NCBI RefSeq assembly: GCF_004005935.1
Contig: NZ_SACQ01000002.1
Span: 496,001 to 560,000, forward strand
Source of the DNA: Neptunomonas marina
Lineage (GTDB): Bacteria; Pseudomonadota; Gammaproteobacteria; Pseudomonadales; Balneatricaceae
DNA: 64,000 nt
Direction: 5' to 3'
A program made the position numbers and the translations under genes. Positions 24,768 to 36,031 of this stretch are shown here, piece by piece. Positions within the stretch are counted from its first letter, which is position 1; every line of letters begins with the position of its first letter. The notes beneath the pieces were generated by a model. It saw only the letters and a list, made by a program, of their open reading frames with translations, was not told where the DNA came from and did not search any database.

Positions 24768-25547
24768 ATGAAAAACTATAAAAAGCTTGAGAATCAACCG
24801 CTTAAGTTTGCTCTTGCTGAATTTCGTTTCTCTCCTGTAATGCAAATTTCGGAATATATTCCAAGACTTCAAGAAGCGCTAAGAAAGGAATATCCAATTC
24901 CTGACAAAAAAGGAGAGCAAGTTGTTCAAGTGCAACCGGGTGGTATCTCCGTCTCGCAGATAGATAGATGGGCATTTATTTCGGCAGACAAAAGAAGCGC
25001 TATTGATATTAACCAAGAGCGCTTAATCTATGTAACAGCCGATTATCCTCGATTTGAAGGCTTTGCTCATGCGTGTGAGACAGCCTTGAATAGCCTCATT
25101 GATATCGTTGAGCCAAGTCTAATCTTAAGAATTGGTTTAAGGTTTAGTGATCTTGTTATAGTGGGCGAAGGAGAGACAATTTCTGAGTTAGTGGATAGTC
25201 AATTTAGTACTCCTAGTTGCATTGAGAGCCTAGGACAAATCCAACAACAAAGAAGTGAATTTTTTCTTTCTACAGATCTCGGTGGCCTTGCCATTCGAAC
25301 ACTATATGGTCACCATAACCTGAGTTCTTTACCAGATGTTCAGGGCCTCCCTGTTCTTATTGACAGAGACGATTCCGTCAGTGAAAGAATAATTTTAGAC
25401 TTTGATCATTATTGGGAACCGTCTGATGAACCAGTAAGTTTCGAAGCTGATACAATAATTGACTATCTAACTAAGCTTCACGATATCTCCAGAGATGCAT
25501 TCTGGAGAACCACAACGGATTATGCGAGGAACAAAAAATGGTCATAA
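24768..25547 (+). CDS. TIGR04255-like protein of unknown function
   Basis: This is a 259-aa soluble protein. The N-terminal stretch LKFALAEFRFSP, followed by a helix and later FAHACETALNSLIDIVEPSLILRIGLRFSDLV, resembles the sporadically distributed TIGR04255 family, whose function is unknown. The ATG at 24768 has AGAGGAATACTC upstream. Base composition is richer in A+T than the neighbours and codons such as AGA and ATA are frequent, which suggests recent acquisition. The next gene overlaps its 3' end by 10 bases. Confidence 0.7.
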   Translation: MKNYKKLENQPLKFALAEFRFSPVMQISEYIPRLQEALRKEYPIPDKKGEQVVQVQPGGISVSQIDRWAFISADKRSAIDINQERLIYVTADYPRFEGFAHACETALNSLIDIVEPSLILRIGLRFSDLVIVGEGETISELVDSQFSTPSCIESLGQIQQQRSEFFLSTDLGGLAIRTLYGHHNLSSLPDVQGLPVLIDRDDSVSERIILDFDHYWEPSDEPVSFEADTIIDYLTKLHDISRDAFWRTTTDYARNKKWS

Positions 25548-26110
25548 TGGCGATGGATATGCCTAATGATGCATACTTTGCGTCAGGGGCTATTAATAAG
25601 GCTCTTAACCCTCCAGCTATCCACCTTATTCTTCCAGAAGAAGAGTTACAGAAAGGCTTTACTCTTTACCGGGGCTCTGGAGGTAACGTATCCAGCCTAT
25701 TCAGCGTAACCCCAACTGGGGCCAACACGAAGATAATTAAAGAAAGCCATAACAATCTAGCTTCTACTGTCAACGATATCACTGCAGCGTTCGCTCTAAC
25801 CAAGGAAGAGTTAGCTGACGTTCTTAAGGTACAAAGCAGAAAAACCCTTTATAACTGGATTAAAGGGGAGGTGACTCCAAGAAAGACAGCCATGCAACGA
25901 GTCTTTAACCTAATGACCCTCGTTAAAGCTTGGCAGCATGCTGGCCTTGAGTTAACTAAAGAGCAACTTCATCAGCCAGTCGTAAATAATCTAAGTATTT
26001 TTCAACTGCTCATTGAGGCGGAAATAGACAAAGACTTAGTACTATTTGCAGGGTCAAGACTGCAGCTTCAAGCTCAACCAACTCCTGCTCTAGCAGACCC
26101 ATTCGCTTAA
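25538..26110 (+). CDS. Helix-turn-helix protein of the three-gene cassette
   Basis: This is a 190-aa protein. Residues about 78-130 form an XRE-like HTH (FALTKEELADVLKVQSRKTL, then YNWIKGEVTPRK), flanked by an N-terminal region of unknown fold and a helical C-terminus (SIFQLLIEAEIDKDLVLFAG). The layout is vaguely like antitoxin or MbcA-type regulators, without a confident match. GAGGA lies 7 bases before the ATG at 25538; an ATG at 25547 in a TAATG overlap is also possible. It is a plausible DNA-binding partner or regulator of the cassette. Confidence 0.7.
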   Translation: MVIMAMDMPNDAYFASGAINKALNPPAIHLILPEEELQKGFTLYRGSGGNVSSLFSVTPTGANTKIIKESHNNLASTVNDITAAFALTKEELADVLKVQSRKTLYNWIKGEVTPRKTAMQRVFNLMTLVKAWQHAGLELTKEQLHQPVVNNLSIFQLLIEAEIDKDLVLFAGSRLQLQAQPTPALADPFA

Positions 26111-26131
26111 AATCTATGGAGCCCGTTCAAT

Positions 26132-26959
26132 TTGATTGGAACTCAACTAGAATCATCAGGATGGAGACAGGGCTCTATAGTTACAAGAGATGCAGTCCCT
26201 AGTCTCCTCGAAGGTAGAGGCTATGATGATCTTGACGATATAGTGCTGATCATTGCTTCACAGTCATGTGATATTGCCAATAATAATTTAGCTTCTGACC
26301 CATACATAGAAGCCTCTATCGCCCGAATAGTTGAAAAAAGTAACGGAAATCTGGCCTATAATAAAAACCCTCGTTTCTTGCATATGCCAATTTTGGTCGA
26401 AACCGATGGTCAAGAAGTCTTTGATGAGGTGTCTGTAGAGTTAAAGGCCTATGAAAAAATCCAGATTCCTAAAGAACAGCTTCTCGAGCTACTTCCTGAC
26501 TCACAACGAGCTATTGAAGCAAAGCAATTAGATAGCTATACATCTTGGCTTGCTGCCAGATACTCTAGACCCGCTCTACCGACAGAATTTAACAACCGAA
26601 TAGCCGCAGCGGACCCGAAAGATAAGCGAAAGAAGAAGGCAAAGAGCGCCAATCAACACCTTTCTGGTATCTATGTAGAAATCCTACCTGATCGAGAAAT
26701 CACCCCGGAAGAAAACTACCAGATCAACTTGCTGGGCTTAGTTCCAACAGATTTCACAGACAATATTCAAAGCGCAATAGATGCCTTGAATAGCTATTCT
26801 GACATCCTGATAAGTGCAGGAATGGATGTTACTCCTGCAGTTAGAAGAGAAGATGAAGTATCTATTGCCGTAATTAAAAGGTTTAAGAGGTTTTATTATG
26901 ATGATCTCTCGATAAGGGAAGACGCCCCATTACCACCTGAAACAGAGGTAATCATATAA
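26132..26959 (+). CDS. Unknown protein with an SQSCD motif, third gene of the cassette
   Basis: This is a 275-aa protein not recognised with confidence. The striking region is DDIVLIIASQSCDIANN at about residues 35-51: a hydrophobic strand and then SQSCD, a possible Cys-Asp catalytic or metal site. A lysine-rich linker (DPKDKRKKKAK) lies near residue 165. The start is unclear: TTG at 26132 has GGAG 10 bases upstream, while an ATG at 26116 opens a different phase that soon stops. The gene lies 21 bases after the HTH gene, in the same frame, and ends at a strong terminator. Confidence 0.6.
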   Translation: MIGTQLESSGWRQGSIVTRDAVPSLLEGRGYDDLDDIVLIIASQSCDIANNNLASDPYIEASIARIVEKSNGNLAYNKNPRFLHMPILVETDGQEVFDEVSVELKAYEKIQIPKEQLLELLPDSQRAIEAKQLDSYTSWLAARYSRPALPTEFNNRIAAADPKDKRKKKAKSANQHLSGIYVEILPDREITPEENYQINLLGLVPTDFTDNIQSAIDALNSYSDILISAGMDVTPAVRREDEVSIAVIKRFKRFYYDDLSIREDAPLPPETEVII

Positions 26960-26962
26960 AAA

Positions 26963-26985
26963 AGCAGCCACTCGGCTGCTTTTTT
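26963..26985. terminator. Bidirectional terminator between the cassette and gyrB
   Basis: AGCAGCC (26963-26969) pairs perfectly with GGCTGCT (26974-26980) around ACTC, with A-runs before and T-runs after, so it can stop transcripts from both sides. Confidence 0.88.
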
Positions 26986-27018
26986 ATTCCTGTTTCATTT
27001 CAAATGAGAAATGACAAA

Positions 27019-29442
<2,424 letters not shown>

Positions 29443-29454
29443 CTATCTCCTGAC

Positions 29455-30543
29455 TCAGTGTGTCTGCACCAGCTCTCCAGCGTTGATCTTGAAATAGGCG
29501 ACATCCGTTTCTGGGCGCCATACTGTGCGTAAGCTCGCAGGATCAACACAGGTGATGAAACATTGATTAGTTGTTTGTTCTAAGTATTCACAAAACAGGC
29601 GGCTATGCTGCTGATCAAGCTCTGACGGTAGATCGTCGATCAGATACACACATGGGCGACCACTCAAGCGGTGATACAACGTGCCCTGCGCCAGCTTTAA
29701 TGCGCTGACCACCAGTTTCTTTTGGCCGCGGGATAAACGCTCAGCAGCGCTAATGCCATCGGCTTTTACTCGTAAATCTGCCCGTTGCGGCCCAGCACTG
29801 GTATAACCTTGCCGGATATCACGCTCCAGTTGCGCTCCCAATAGCTCATCGAGTGGCACCTTCTGATCCCAACCTGGGGAGAAGTTCAGACGTATCTCTG
29901 CGCCACTGAACAGGTGCGCCAAAATGGCTTCAAAGTCGGGAATAAGCTGCTCTATATAGGCAAAACGCAGCTCCGTAATACGCTGTGCATACTGGATAAA
30001 TTCGCGATCCCAAACTTGCCGCACGGCAGGGTCGATTTTACCACATTTCAGTAGGGAATTTCTCTGCTGAAGTACACGTTTAAAGCCTCTCCACACCTGA
30101 ATAAACGCAGGATCGAAGTAAAACGCACCCCAGTCGATAAACTGGCGCCGATTGGCTGGGCTACCCTCTAGTAGATCGAAGGTGTCGGTATTAATCACCT
30201 GCAGCGGCAATAAGCCAGCCAGCTCGGCCAGATCAATCGTATTCGCATCATAGCGGATGCGCACGTCACCGCTGGTTTGGCGCTCCACACCCAGTGGTTT
30301 AGCTGCATGTGCGCCCTGCGCTAGCTGCGCAAAAACCAGTGCTTGGGGGGTATCTTGCGTCACGAGATATTTAAACTGGCTGGTACGAAAGGAGCGCGTC
30401 AGGCCCAAAAAGTGGATCGCTTCCAACAATGAGGTTTTACCACTGCCATTTTCACCATAGATAACGTTTATCCGCGATGAGGGTGTCAGTTCGGCCTGTT
30501 GAATATTGCGTATGTGGGAGATCGAGAGGGAGCTAATAGGCAT
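29455..30543 (-). CDS. recF: DNA replication and repair protein RecF
   Basis: This is an SMC-like ATPase that helps load RecA at single-strand gaps. The 362-aa form starts MPISSLSISHIRNI, the family N-terminus. Walker A GENGSGKTSLLEA lies near residue 33, LSRGQKK near 270 and the Walker B region YLIDDLPSELD near 300. The ATG at 30543 has no ribosome site because it follows directly on the T-run of a terminator hairpin (separate entry). A GTG at 30579 would put the hairpin inside the gene and is less likely. Confidence 0.93.
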   Translation of the reverse strand: MPISSLSISHIRNIQQAELTPSSRINVIYGENGSGKTSLLEAIHFLGLTRSFRTSQFKYLVTQDTPQALVFAQLAQGAHAAKPLGVERQTSGDVRIRYDANTIDLAELAGLLPLQVINTDTFDLLEGSPANRRQFIDWGAFYFDPAFIQVWRGFKRVLQQRNSLLKCGKIDPAVRQVWDREFIQYAQRITELRFAYIEQLIPDFEAILAHLFSGAEIRLNFSPGWDQKVPLDELLGAQLERDIRQGYTSAGPQRADLRVKADGISAAERLSRGQKKLVVSALKLAQGTLYHRLSGRPCVYLIDDLPSELDQQHSRLFCEYLEQTTNQCFITCVDPASLRTVWRPETDVAYFKINAGELVQTH

Positions 30544-30545
30544 AT

Positions 30546-30575
30546 AAAAAAGAGCAGGGGAGCCGTGCTCCCCTG
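30546..30575 (-). terminator. Terminator hairpin between dnaN and recF
   Basis: On the minus strand, CAGGGGAGC and GCTCCCCTG form a 9-bp perfect stem around a 3-base loop, followed by CTCTTTTTT. The T-run ends two bases before the recF ATG. Confidence 0.8.
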
Positions 30576-30593
30576 ACACCGTTTCGGGCGCGC

Positions 30594-31697
30594 TTACATA
30601 CGCATCGGCATAACAACGAACAGACTTCCGTCCTCGTCGTAGCCCTCTACTAGGGCACTGCTGTTGGAGTCAGACAGGGTGAAGCGCACCACATCTGAGT
30701 TCAGAATGGATAACACATCCAGCAGGTAGTTCACGTTGAAGCCGATCTCTAGCGTATCGCCTTGATAATCGATCGCAACCGTTTCTTCCGCTTCTTCCTG
30801 CTCTGGGTTGTTCGCCATCACCTGTAAAGCGCCGCTCGTCAGCGATAGACGCACACCGCGATATTTTTCGTTAGAGAGAATCGCGATACGGCTAAAGACT
30901 TTACGCAGTTCTTGGCGATCACCCAGTACCGCTTTATCGCCATTACGCGGGATCACACGCTGATAATCAGGGAATTTGCCGTCAACCAGCTTCGACGTGA
31001 AGATAAAATCGCCCACGTGAGCACGGATATGGTTGGCACCGATCACCAGCTTCAATGGCTCATCGCCTTGCTGTAACAGGCGCGCTAGCTCAAGAATACC
31101 TTTGCGCGGCACGATAATCTGGTGTTGCGACGTCTGATCTGTCTCAACAGGGGCAACACTGGTTGCCAACCGGTGGCCATCTGTTGCAACGGTACGCAAC
31201 GAGCCGTCTGCGATCTCTAGCAGCATGCCGTTAAGGTAATAGCGCACATCCTGCTGAGCCATGGAGAAGCCAGTTTGCTCGATAAGATGGCGCAGCTGAC
31301 CTTGCGACAGCGTTAGATCCAAGGTTTGTGGGCTGTCTTCAACGTTCGGGAACTCAGTTGCCGGTAACGTGGATAACGTAAAGCGGCTACGGCCAGCTTT
31401 AATGACCATCTTTTGGCCATCGAGCGTGAATTCGATCTGTGCATCATCCGATAGAGATTTACAGATATCCATCAACTTACGCGCCGGTACCGTAATGGAG
31501 CCAGCATCAGCAGGCTGGTCCAACGTGACGCGGCCCACTAGCTCCACCTCTAAGTCGGTACCCGTTAGCGACAGCTGATCGCCCTCGGCCACCAGCAAAA
31601 TGTTAGATAGCACAGGTAATGTCTGACGGCGCTCAACGACACCTGCAACCAACTGCAGTGGCTTGATTAGTGCTTCACGTGAAATTACGAATCTCAT
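30594..31697 (-). CDS. dnaN: DNA polymerase III beta sliding clamp
   Basis: This is the ring-shaped processivity clamp of the replicase, 367 aa as usual for the family. Three clamp domains can be traced, with the N-terminus MRFVISREALIKPLQLV, central TDGHRLA near residue 173 and C-terminal LVEGYDEDGSLFVVMPMRM. It lies 27 bases after dnaA on the same strand. A parS-like sequence lies inside its first codons (31671-31686). Confidence 0.98.
   Translation of the reverse strand: MRFVISREALIKPLQLVAGVVERRQTLPVLSNILLVAEGDQLSLTGTDLEVELVGRVTLDQPADAGSITVPARKLMDICKSLSDDAQIEFTLDGQKMVIKAGRSRFTLSTLPATEFPNVEDSPQTLDLTLSQGQLRHLIEQTGFSMAQQDVRYYLNGMLLEIADGSLRTVATDGHRLATSVAPVETDQTSQHQIIVPRKGILELARLLQQGDEPLKLVIGANHIRAHVGDFIFTSKLVDGKFPDYQRVIPRNGDKAVLGDRQELRKVFSRIAILSNEKYRGVRLSLTSGALQVMANNPEQEEAEETVAIDYQGDTLEIGFNVNYLLDVLSILNSDVVRFTLSDSNSSALVEGYDEDGSLFVVMPMRM
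31671..31686. other. Weak parS-like sequence in the dnaN start
   Basis: TGCTTCACGTGAAATT matches the parS consensus at 13 of 16 positions and has the intact 10-bp core TTCACGTGAA. It lies within codons for ISREA of dnaN, so coding constraint alone could explain it. Confidence 0.35.
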
Positions 31698-31724
31698 GGT
31701 TATCTACCTTAGTTAGATCCGACA

Positions 31725-33287
31725 CTACGCCGTCAAATGACGCAGCAGGTTCTGGTAATCCTCTCTTATATCTACATCGGTTTCGCGCAACTCTTTGATT
31801 TTGCGGCACGCATGTAGAACCGTCGTGTGATCTCGGCCACCAAAGGCGTTGCCGATCTCCGGCAAGCTATGGTTGGTGAGTTCTTTTGCAATGCTCATCG
31901 CAACCTGACGTGGCCGCGCGACAGAACGACTTCTGCGTTTCGATAATAGATCGGAGACTTTAATTTTATAATACTCGGCGACCACACGCTGAATATTGTC
32001 AATACTAACTTGTTTGTCCTGTAATGCTAGCAGGTCTTTCAGCGACTCTTTAATGAACGGCGTGGTGATCGCATTGCCCGTGAAATGAGCGTTGGCAATC
32101 ACGCGTTTTAACGCGCCCTCAAGCTCGCGAACATTCGAACGAATCTTTTGTGCAAGGAAGAACGCTGCATCATCTGGCAGGCTGATTTTTGCCTCTTGCG
32201 CCTTCTTCATAACAATCGCGACACGGGTTTCAAGCTCAGGTGGCTCGATCGCAACCGTCAAACCCCAACCGAAACGGGATTTTAGGCGCTCTTCAACACC
32301 ATTAATCTCTTTAGGATAGCGATCACTCGTTAAGATCATCTGCTGGCCACCCTCTAACAATGCGTTAAAGGTGTGGAAGAACTCCTCTTGAGAGCGTTCT
32401 TTGCCAGCGAAGAACTGAATATCGTCAATGAGGAGCGCATCGACCGAACGGTAGTAACGCTTGAAATCATTGATGGCATTCAGCTGCAAAGCCTTAACCA
32501 TATCGGCAACAAAGCGCTCTGAATGCAAATACACGATCCGAGCGTTTGGATTTTGACGCAGCATCTCCATACCAACAGCGTGCATCAAGTGGGTTTTACC
32601 AAGACCCACACCACCATATATAAAGAGTGGGTTGTAAGCACCGCCGGGGTTGTCCGCTACTTGCTGAGCTGCCGCTAATGCCAGCTGGTTCGACTTACCC
32701 TGGACAAAAGACTGGAACGTAAACGCTTGGTTTAGGTTCGATTGATGGCGTACGCCGCCCTCAACATCAACGTGGCGTTCTGGCTCAGCCGCTGGGCCTA
32801 CATCTAGCTCCAGTTGTGGAGGTGGCGTGTAGAGCGACATCTCTGATGCAGGTTCTGGAGCTGCCATCGCAGGCACAGGTTGAACCACTTCCGGCTCCGG
32901 TCGATAGACGGGCTGCTGCACAGGTGCGGCAACCGGTGTTGGCTGCGGAGGCGGCTCGTAAGCTGGCGGAGCAGGGGGCGGCGGTGGAGCAACAGGGCGC
33001 GGCGGAGCAGGAGGCATACGTCGGCTCATCATGTGCGGCGATACCGCACTGGCCTCTACCCGCACATCGGCGCTGATATCACCCGATACATCACACACCA
33101 CTTGGCGAATACGGGATAGAAACTTGTCGTTGACCCAATCGCGTACAAAACGATTAGGCGCAACCAACACAAGTACGGAGCCGCTGCCCTCTTCAACGCG
33201 CAGTGGCCGAATCCACATATTGTATTGTTGGGCTGGGAACTCGCTCTGCAAGCTAGGCAAGCAGCGTTCCCATAATTCAACCAACAT
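31725..33287 (-). CDS. dnaA: Chromosomal replication initiator DnaA
   Basis: This 520-aa protein opens the origin. Domain I (residues 1-90) begins [22 protein letters not shown]. Domain II (about 91-180) is unusually rich in proline, including a run of five. The AAA+ domain has [10 protein letters not shown] at 225-234 and LLIDDIQFF near 304. Domain IV carries the DnaA-box reading motif [16 protein letters not shown] chose the ATG at 33287 because GGAG lies 5 bases upstream; the upstream extension lacks family similarity. A perfect DnaA box lies 119 bases upstream, fitting autoregulation. Confidence 0.97.
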   Translation of the reverse strand: MLVELWERCLPSLQSEFPAQQYNMWIRPLRVEEGSGSVLVLVAPNRFVRDWVNDKFLSRIRQVVCDVSGDISADVRVEASAVSPHMMSRRMPPAPPRPVAPPPPPAPPAYEPPPQPTPVAAPVQQPVYRPEPEVVQPVPAMAAPEPASEMSLYTPPPQLELDVGPAAEPERHVDVEGGVRHQSNLNQAFTFQSFVQGKSNQLALAAAQQVADNPGGAYNPLFIYGGVGLGKTHLMHAVGMEMLRQNPNARIVYLHSERFVADMVKALQLNAINDFKRYYRSVDALLIDDIQFFAGKERSQEEFFHTFNALLEGGQQMILTSDRYPKEINGVEERLKSRFGWGLTVAIEPPELETRVAIVMKKAQEAKISLPDDAAFFLAQKIRSNVRELEGALKRVIANAHFTGNAITTPFIKESLKDLLALQDKQVSIDNIQRVVAEYYKIKVSDLLSKRRSRSVARPRQVAMSIAKELTNHSLPEIGNAFGGRDHTTVLHACRKIKELRETDVDIREDYQNLLRHLTA

Positions 33288-33405
33288 AGTTGCTCCGAAA
33301 CATAAGCAGTAAGATGACAGACGCTTGTAATAAAGGGCTGTGTAATGCCCGACTAACATCTGTTTCTAATTAATAATCCTGCCATTTTACATTGACTTAA
33401 AGCAC

Positions 33406-33414
33406 TTATCCACA
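33406..33414 (+). promoter_or_regulatory. DnaA box upstream of dnaA
   Basis: TTATCCACA is a perfect match to the high-affinity DnaA box. It lies 119 bases upstream of the dnaA start, where it could mediate autorepression. Confidence 0.75.
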
Positions 33415-33645
33415 TCCAGTGCATAAATAAGCACTAAATTGGATAAAAAGATTAGATACACGCCATTTCACGACAAATCGATACTTAAATGCATCGTTTT
33501 TTGGGATAACAACAGACTATCTAAAGACTTAATAACAACTCAAATATTTGTTTATAAAGAAAATATTTGAGTTAATAACACAAAAATAAAACTCTGTTTT
33601 TAATGCCGTTATCGTAAAATATCTGTCCTAATTTCAAAAAAGGGT

Positions 33646-33674
33646 TTGATAATCGATCAATATTTAACTAGAAT
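33646..33674 (+). promoter_or_regulatory. rpmH promoter
   Basis: TTGATA (33646-33651) and TAGAAT (33669-33674) are separated by exactly 17 bases, a good sigma-70 promoter. It lies 79 bases upstream of the rpmH ATG. Confidence 0.7.
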
Positions 33675-33752
33675 TCCGCGTCTTTAATTTTGCTCTTATG
33701 TCGGCCCCGCCCGCAATTACGAGCACCAACGAGCGTTAGACAGGACTGACTG

Positions 33753-33887
33753 ATGAAAAGAACATTTCAACCAAGCGTTTTGAAACGTGCACGTACTCAC
33801 GGTTTCCGTGCTCGCATGGCTACTAAAAGCGGCCGCGCAGTAATCAACCGTCGTCGTGCTAAAGGCCGCAAGCGTCTGTCTGCCTAA
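33753..33887 (+). CDS. rpmH: 50S ribosomal protein L34
   Basis: This is a 44-aa ribosomal protein beginning [18 protein letters not shown] and ending [12 protein letters not shown], an essentially canonical L34. It opens the conserved rpmH-rnpA-yidC-mnmE cluster and diverges from dnaA. The TAA is at 33885-33887. Confidence 0.98.
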   Translation: MKRTFQPSVLKRARTHGFRARMATKSGRAVINRRRAKGRKRLSA

Positions 33888-33920
33888 TATAGGTAGCAGC
33901 CGAGGTCTGGTTACTTTTGA

Positions 33921-34298
33921 ATGACCGAGTTCGGATTTCCCCGGCAGCTACGTCTTTTAACGGCCGGGGACTTCAAGTCCGTCTTTGACGACGTCACCCT
34001 GAAAGTACCAGACCAGCGGATCCTTATTCTTGCCCGCCCAAATGGACTCGACCATCCTCGGTTAGGGTTCGTCATCTCGAAAAAAAATGTTCGCAGAGCA
34101 GTGAAACGAAATCACGTTCGGCGTATCATTCGCGAGTCTTTTCGCCTCAACCAGCAGCAACTTCCACCCGTCGATATGGTGATATTGGCACGTTCCGGTT
34201 TGGGAGACCTCAGCGCGGATGAACTTCATCACCTGACCAAAAAATGCTGGGCGCGGTTGAATAAAAAAGCCAAAAAACCAACGAACAAGCAAAGTTAA
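33921..34298 (+). CDS. rnpA: Ribonuclease P protein component
   Basis: This 125-aa basic protein supports the RNase P ribozyme in tRNA 5' processing. The family signature ARPNGLDHPRLGFVISKKNVR and then RAVKRNHVRRIIRESFR near residues 55-75 is clear. It starts 33 bases after rpmH, and yidC starts 14 bases after its stop. The yidD gene that often lies between rnpA and yidC is absent here. Confidence 0.97.
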   Translation: MTEFGFPRQLRLLTAGDFKSVFDDVTLKVPDQRILILARPNGLDHPRLGFVISKKNVRRAVKRNHVRRIIRESFRLNQQQLPPVDMVILARSGLGDLSADELHHLTKKCWARLNKKAKKPTNKQS

Positions 34299-34312
34299 CG
34301 GTCCCTTATCTT

Positions 34313-35965
34313 ATGGATGTACAGCGAGTCATATTGGTTGCAGCTTTAGCTCTCATCTCCTATATGCTGGTGTTGCAGTGGAATGAAGACTATGGCCAGC
34401 CAGCCCAGGCACAAGCTCCGGTAGCCTCTGTTTCTCAATACGGTAGTACACCTGTTGCAGGCGATTTACCGACTGAAGAGAGTAAAGCGGCGGGAGATAT
34501 TCCATCCACCGGCACTTCAGAAACTCAGGCACAGGCACAATTGATCTCTGCCAAAACTGACGTGCTAGATGTCCTGATCGATAGCAAAGGCGGCGACATT
34601 ATTCAGGTAGCCTTGCCAAAACATGCGGCGAGCGTCGGTAGTGAGCTTTCCTTTGTGATGCTCGAGCAAACCGGCAACCGTACGTATGTGTCACAGAGTG
34701 GCTTGATCGGTAAAGATGGCCCAGACGCAAGCAAAGATGGCCGCCCAACTTATCGCGTCAGCCAAACGGCGTTTGAGATGGACGAGAGCGGCAAGCTAGA
34801 TGTCGATCTAACCTTTACTGATGGCCAAGGCGTGAACTACATCAAACGCTTCACGTTTACACAGGGCTCATACCTCATCAACGTCTCTTACATCGTTGAT
34901 AACCAATCCCAAGAAACATTCCAAGCCAGCCTGTTCGGTCAGATCAAGCGTGACCGCAGTGAAGATCCAAATGCATCAACAGACATGGGAATGCAGTCAT
35001 ACTTGGGGCCAGTGTTCTCGACAGCCGAGAACAACTATAACAAGTACGACTTTGACGATATCGATGATGCAAACTTTAAACAAACCTCAGCAGATGGTTG
35101 GGTTGCGATGGTACAGCACTACTTTACAAGTGCATGGATTCCATCACCGGGTGCAGATTACACCTACAGCTCACGCAAGCTAAACGGCAACTATATTGTT
35201 GGTTTTGTGTCACCTGTTCTGGAAGTGGCACCTGGCCAAGAAAAAACCGTTTCTGCTAATTTCTACGTTGGTCCTAAAGACCTTGACCAGATGGAAGCAG
35301 CAGCACCTAACCTTGAGCTAACGCTAGATTATGGCTGGCTCTGGTGGGTTGCATCACCTCTGCACTGGTTGCTAGACAAAATCCATAACTTAGTAGGTAA
35401 CTGGGGCTTGGCAATCATTGGTATCACGATTGTTGTTAAAGCTGCGCTCTTTAACCTGAATGCTAGGGCATTCAAGTCAATGGCGAAGATGCGTAAATTC
35501 GGCCCAGAGATGCAGCGTCTCAAAGAGCTCTATGGTGATGATCGCCAGAAGATGTCTCAAGAGATGATGTCCCTCTACCAGAAAGAGAAGATCAATCCAC
35601 TGGGTGGCTGTTTACCTATTCTTGCTCAGATGCCGATCTTCATCGCGCTATACTGGGTGCTGATGGAGTCTGTGGAGCTGCGCCACGCAGATTTCCTATA
35701 TCTGACAGACCTGTCCGTCAAAGACCCTTACTTTATCCTGCCAATTTTGATGGGCGCGACGATGTTCATTCAGCAGTTGTTGAACCCAACACCGCCGGAC
35801 CCAATGCAGGCAAAAGTGATGAAAATGCTACCGATTCTCTTCACTTTCTTCTTCCTGTGGTTCCCAGCAGGTCTGACACTGTACTGGGTGGTTAACAACA
35901 TCTTGTCGATCGCACAGCAGTACGTTATCAACAAACAGATTGAAGCAGGCGATAGCGCATCTTAA
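34313..35965 (+). CDS. yidC: Membrane protein insertase YidC
   Basis: This 550-aa inner-membrane insertase has an N-terminal helix (VILVAALALISYMLVLQW), a large periplasmic domain (to about residue 330), and the five-helix insertase core (GLAIIGITIVVKAALF near 365, NPLGGCLPILAQMPIFIALY near 425, and LTLYWVVNNILSIAQQYV at the end). It inserts proteins such as the ATP synthase c subunit encoded downstream. The gene follows rnpA without yidD and ends at a strong terminator. Confidence 0.97.
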   Translation: MDVQRVILVAALALISYMLVLQWNEDYGQPAQAQAPVASVSQYGSTPVAGDLPTEESKAAGDIPSTGTSETQAQAQLISAKTDVLDVLIDSKGGDIIQVALPKHAASVGSELSFVMLEQTGNRTYVSQSGLIGKDGPDASKDGRPTYRVSQTAFEMDESGKLDVDLTFTDGQGVNYIKRFTFTQGSYLINVSYIVDNQSQETFQASLFGQIKRDRSEDPNASTDMGMQSYLGPVFSTAENNYNKYDFDDIDDANFKQTSADGWVAMVQHYFTSAWIPSPGADYTYSSRKLNGNYIVGFVSPVLEVAPGQEKTVSANFYVGPKDLDQMEAAAPNLELTLDYGWLWWVASPLHWLLDKIHNLVGNWGLAIIGITIVVKAALFNLNARAFKSMAKMRKFGPEMQRLKELYGDDRQKMSQEMMSLYQKEKINPLGGCLPILAQMPIFIALYWVLMESVELRHADFLYLTDLSVKDPYFILPILMGATMFIQQLLNPTPPDPMQAKVMKMLPILFTFFFLWFPAGLTLYWVVNNILSIAQQYVINKQIEAGDSAS

Positions 35966-35981
35966 GATAGCGTCATCCCTC

Positions 35982-36008
35982 AAAAAGGCTCCTACGGGAG
36001 CCTTTTTT
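35982..36008 (+). terminator. Intrinsic terminator after yidC
   Basis: GGCTCC (35987-35992) pairs with GGAGCC (35997-36002) around TACG, with an A-run before and six T after. Confidence 0.88.
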
Positions 36009-36031
36009 GTTACTAAACTCAGGAGTTTGCT

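Larger units (their letters stand above)
33288..33752. other. dnaA-rpmH intergenic region
   Basis: This A+T-rich divergent spacer is about 465 bases long. It contains one perfect DnaA box (TTATCCACA, 33406-33414), weaker matches near 33437 and 33512, and the rpmH promoter. In Pseudomonas this is the place of oriC, but here box density is low and the mnmG-upstream region is stronger. The dnaA promoter itself is not clearly visible. Confidence 0.6.

Noticed and set aside
33360-33752. dnaA-rpmH spacer as the main oriC
   Set aside because: Only one perfect DnaA box and no dense cluster; the mnmG-upstream region is a stronger candidate.
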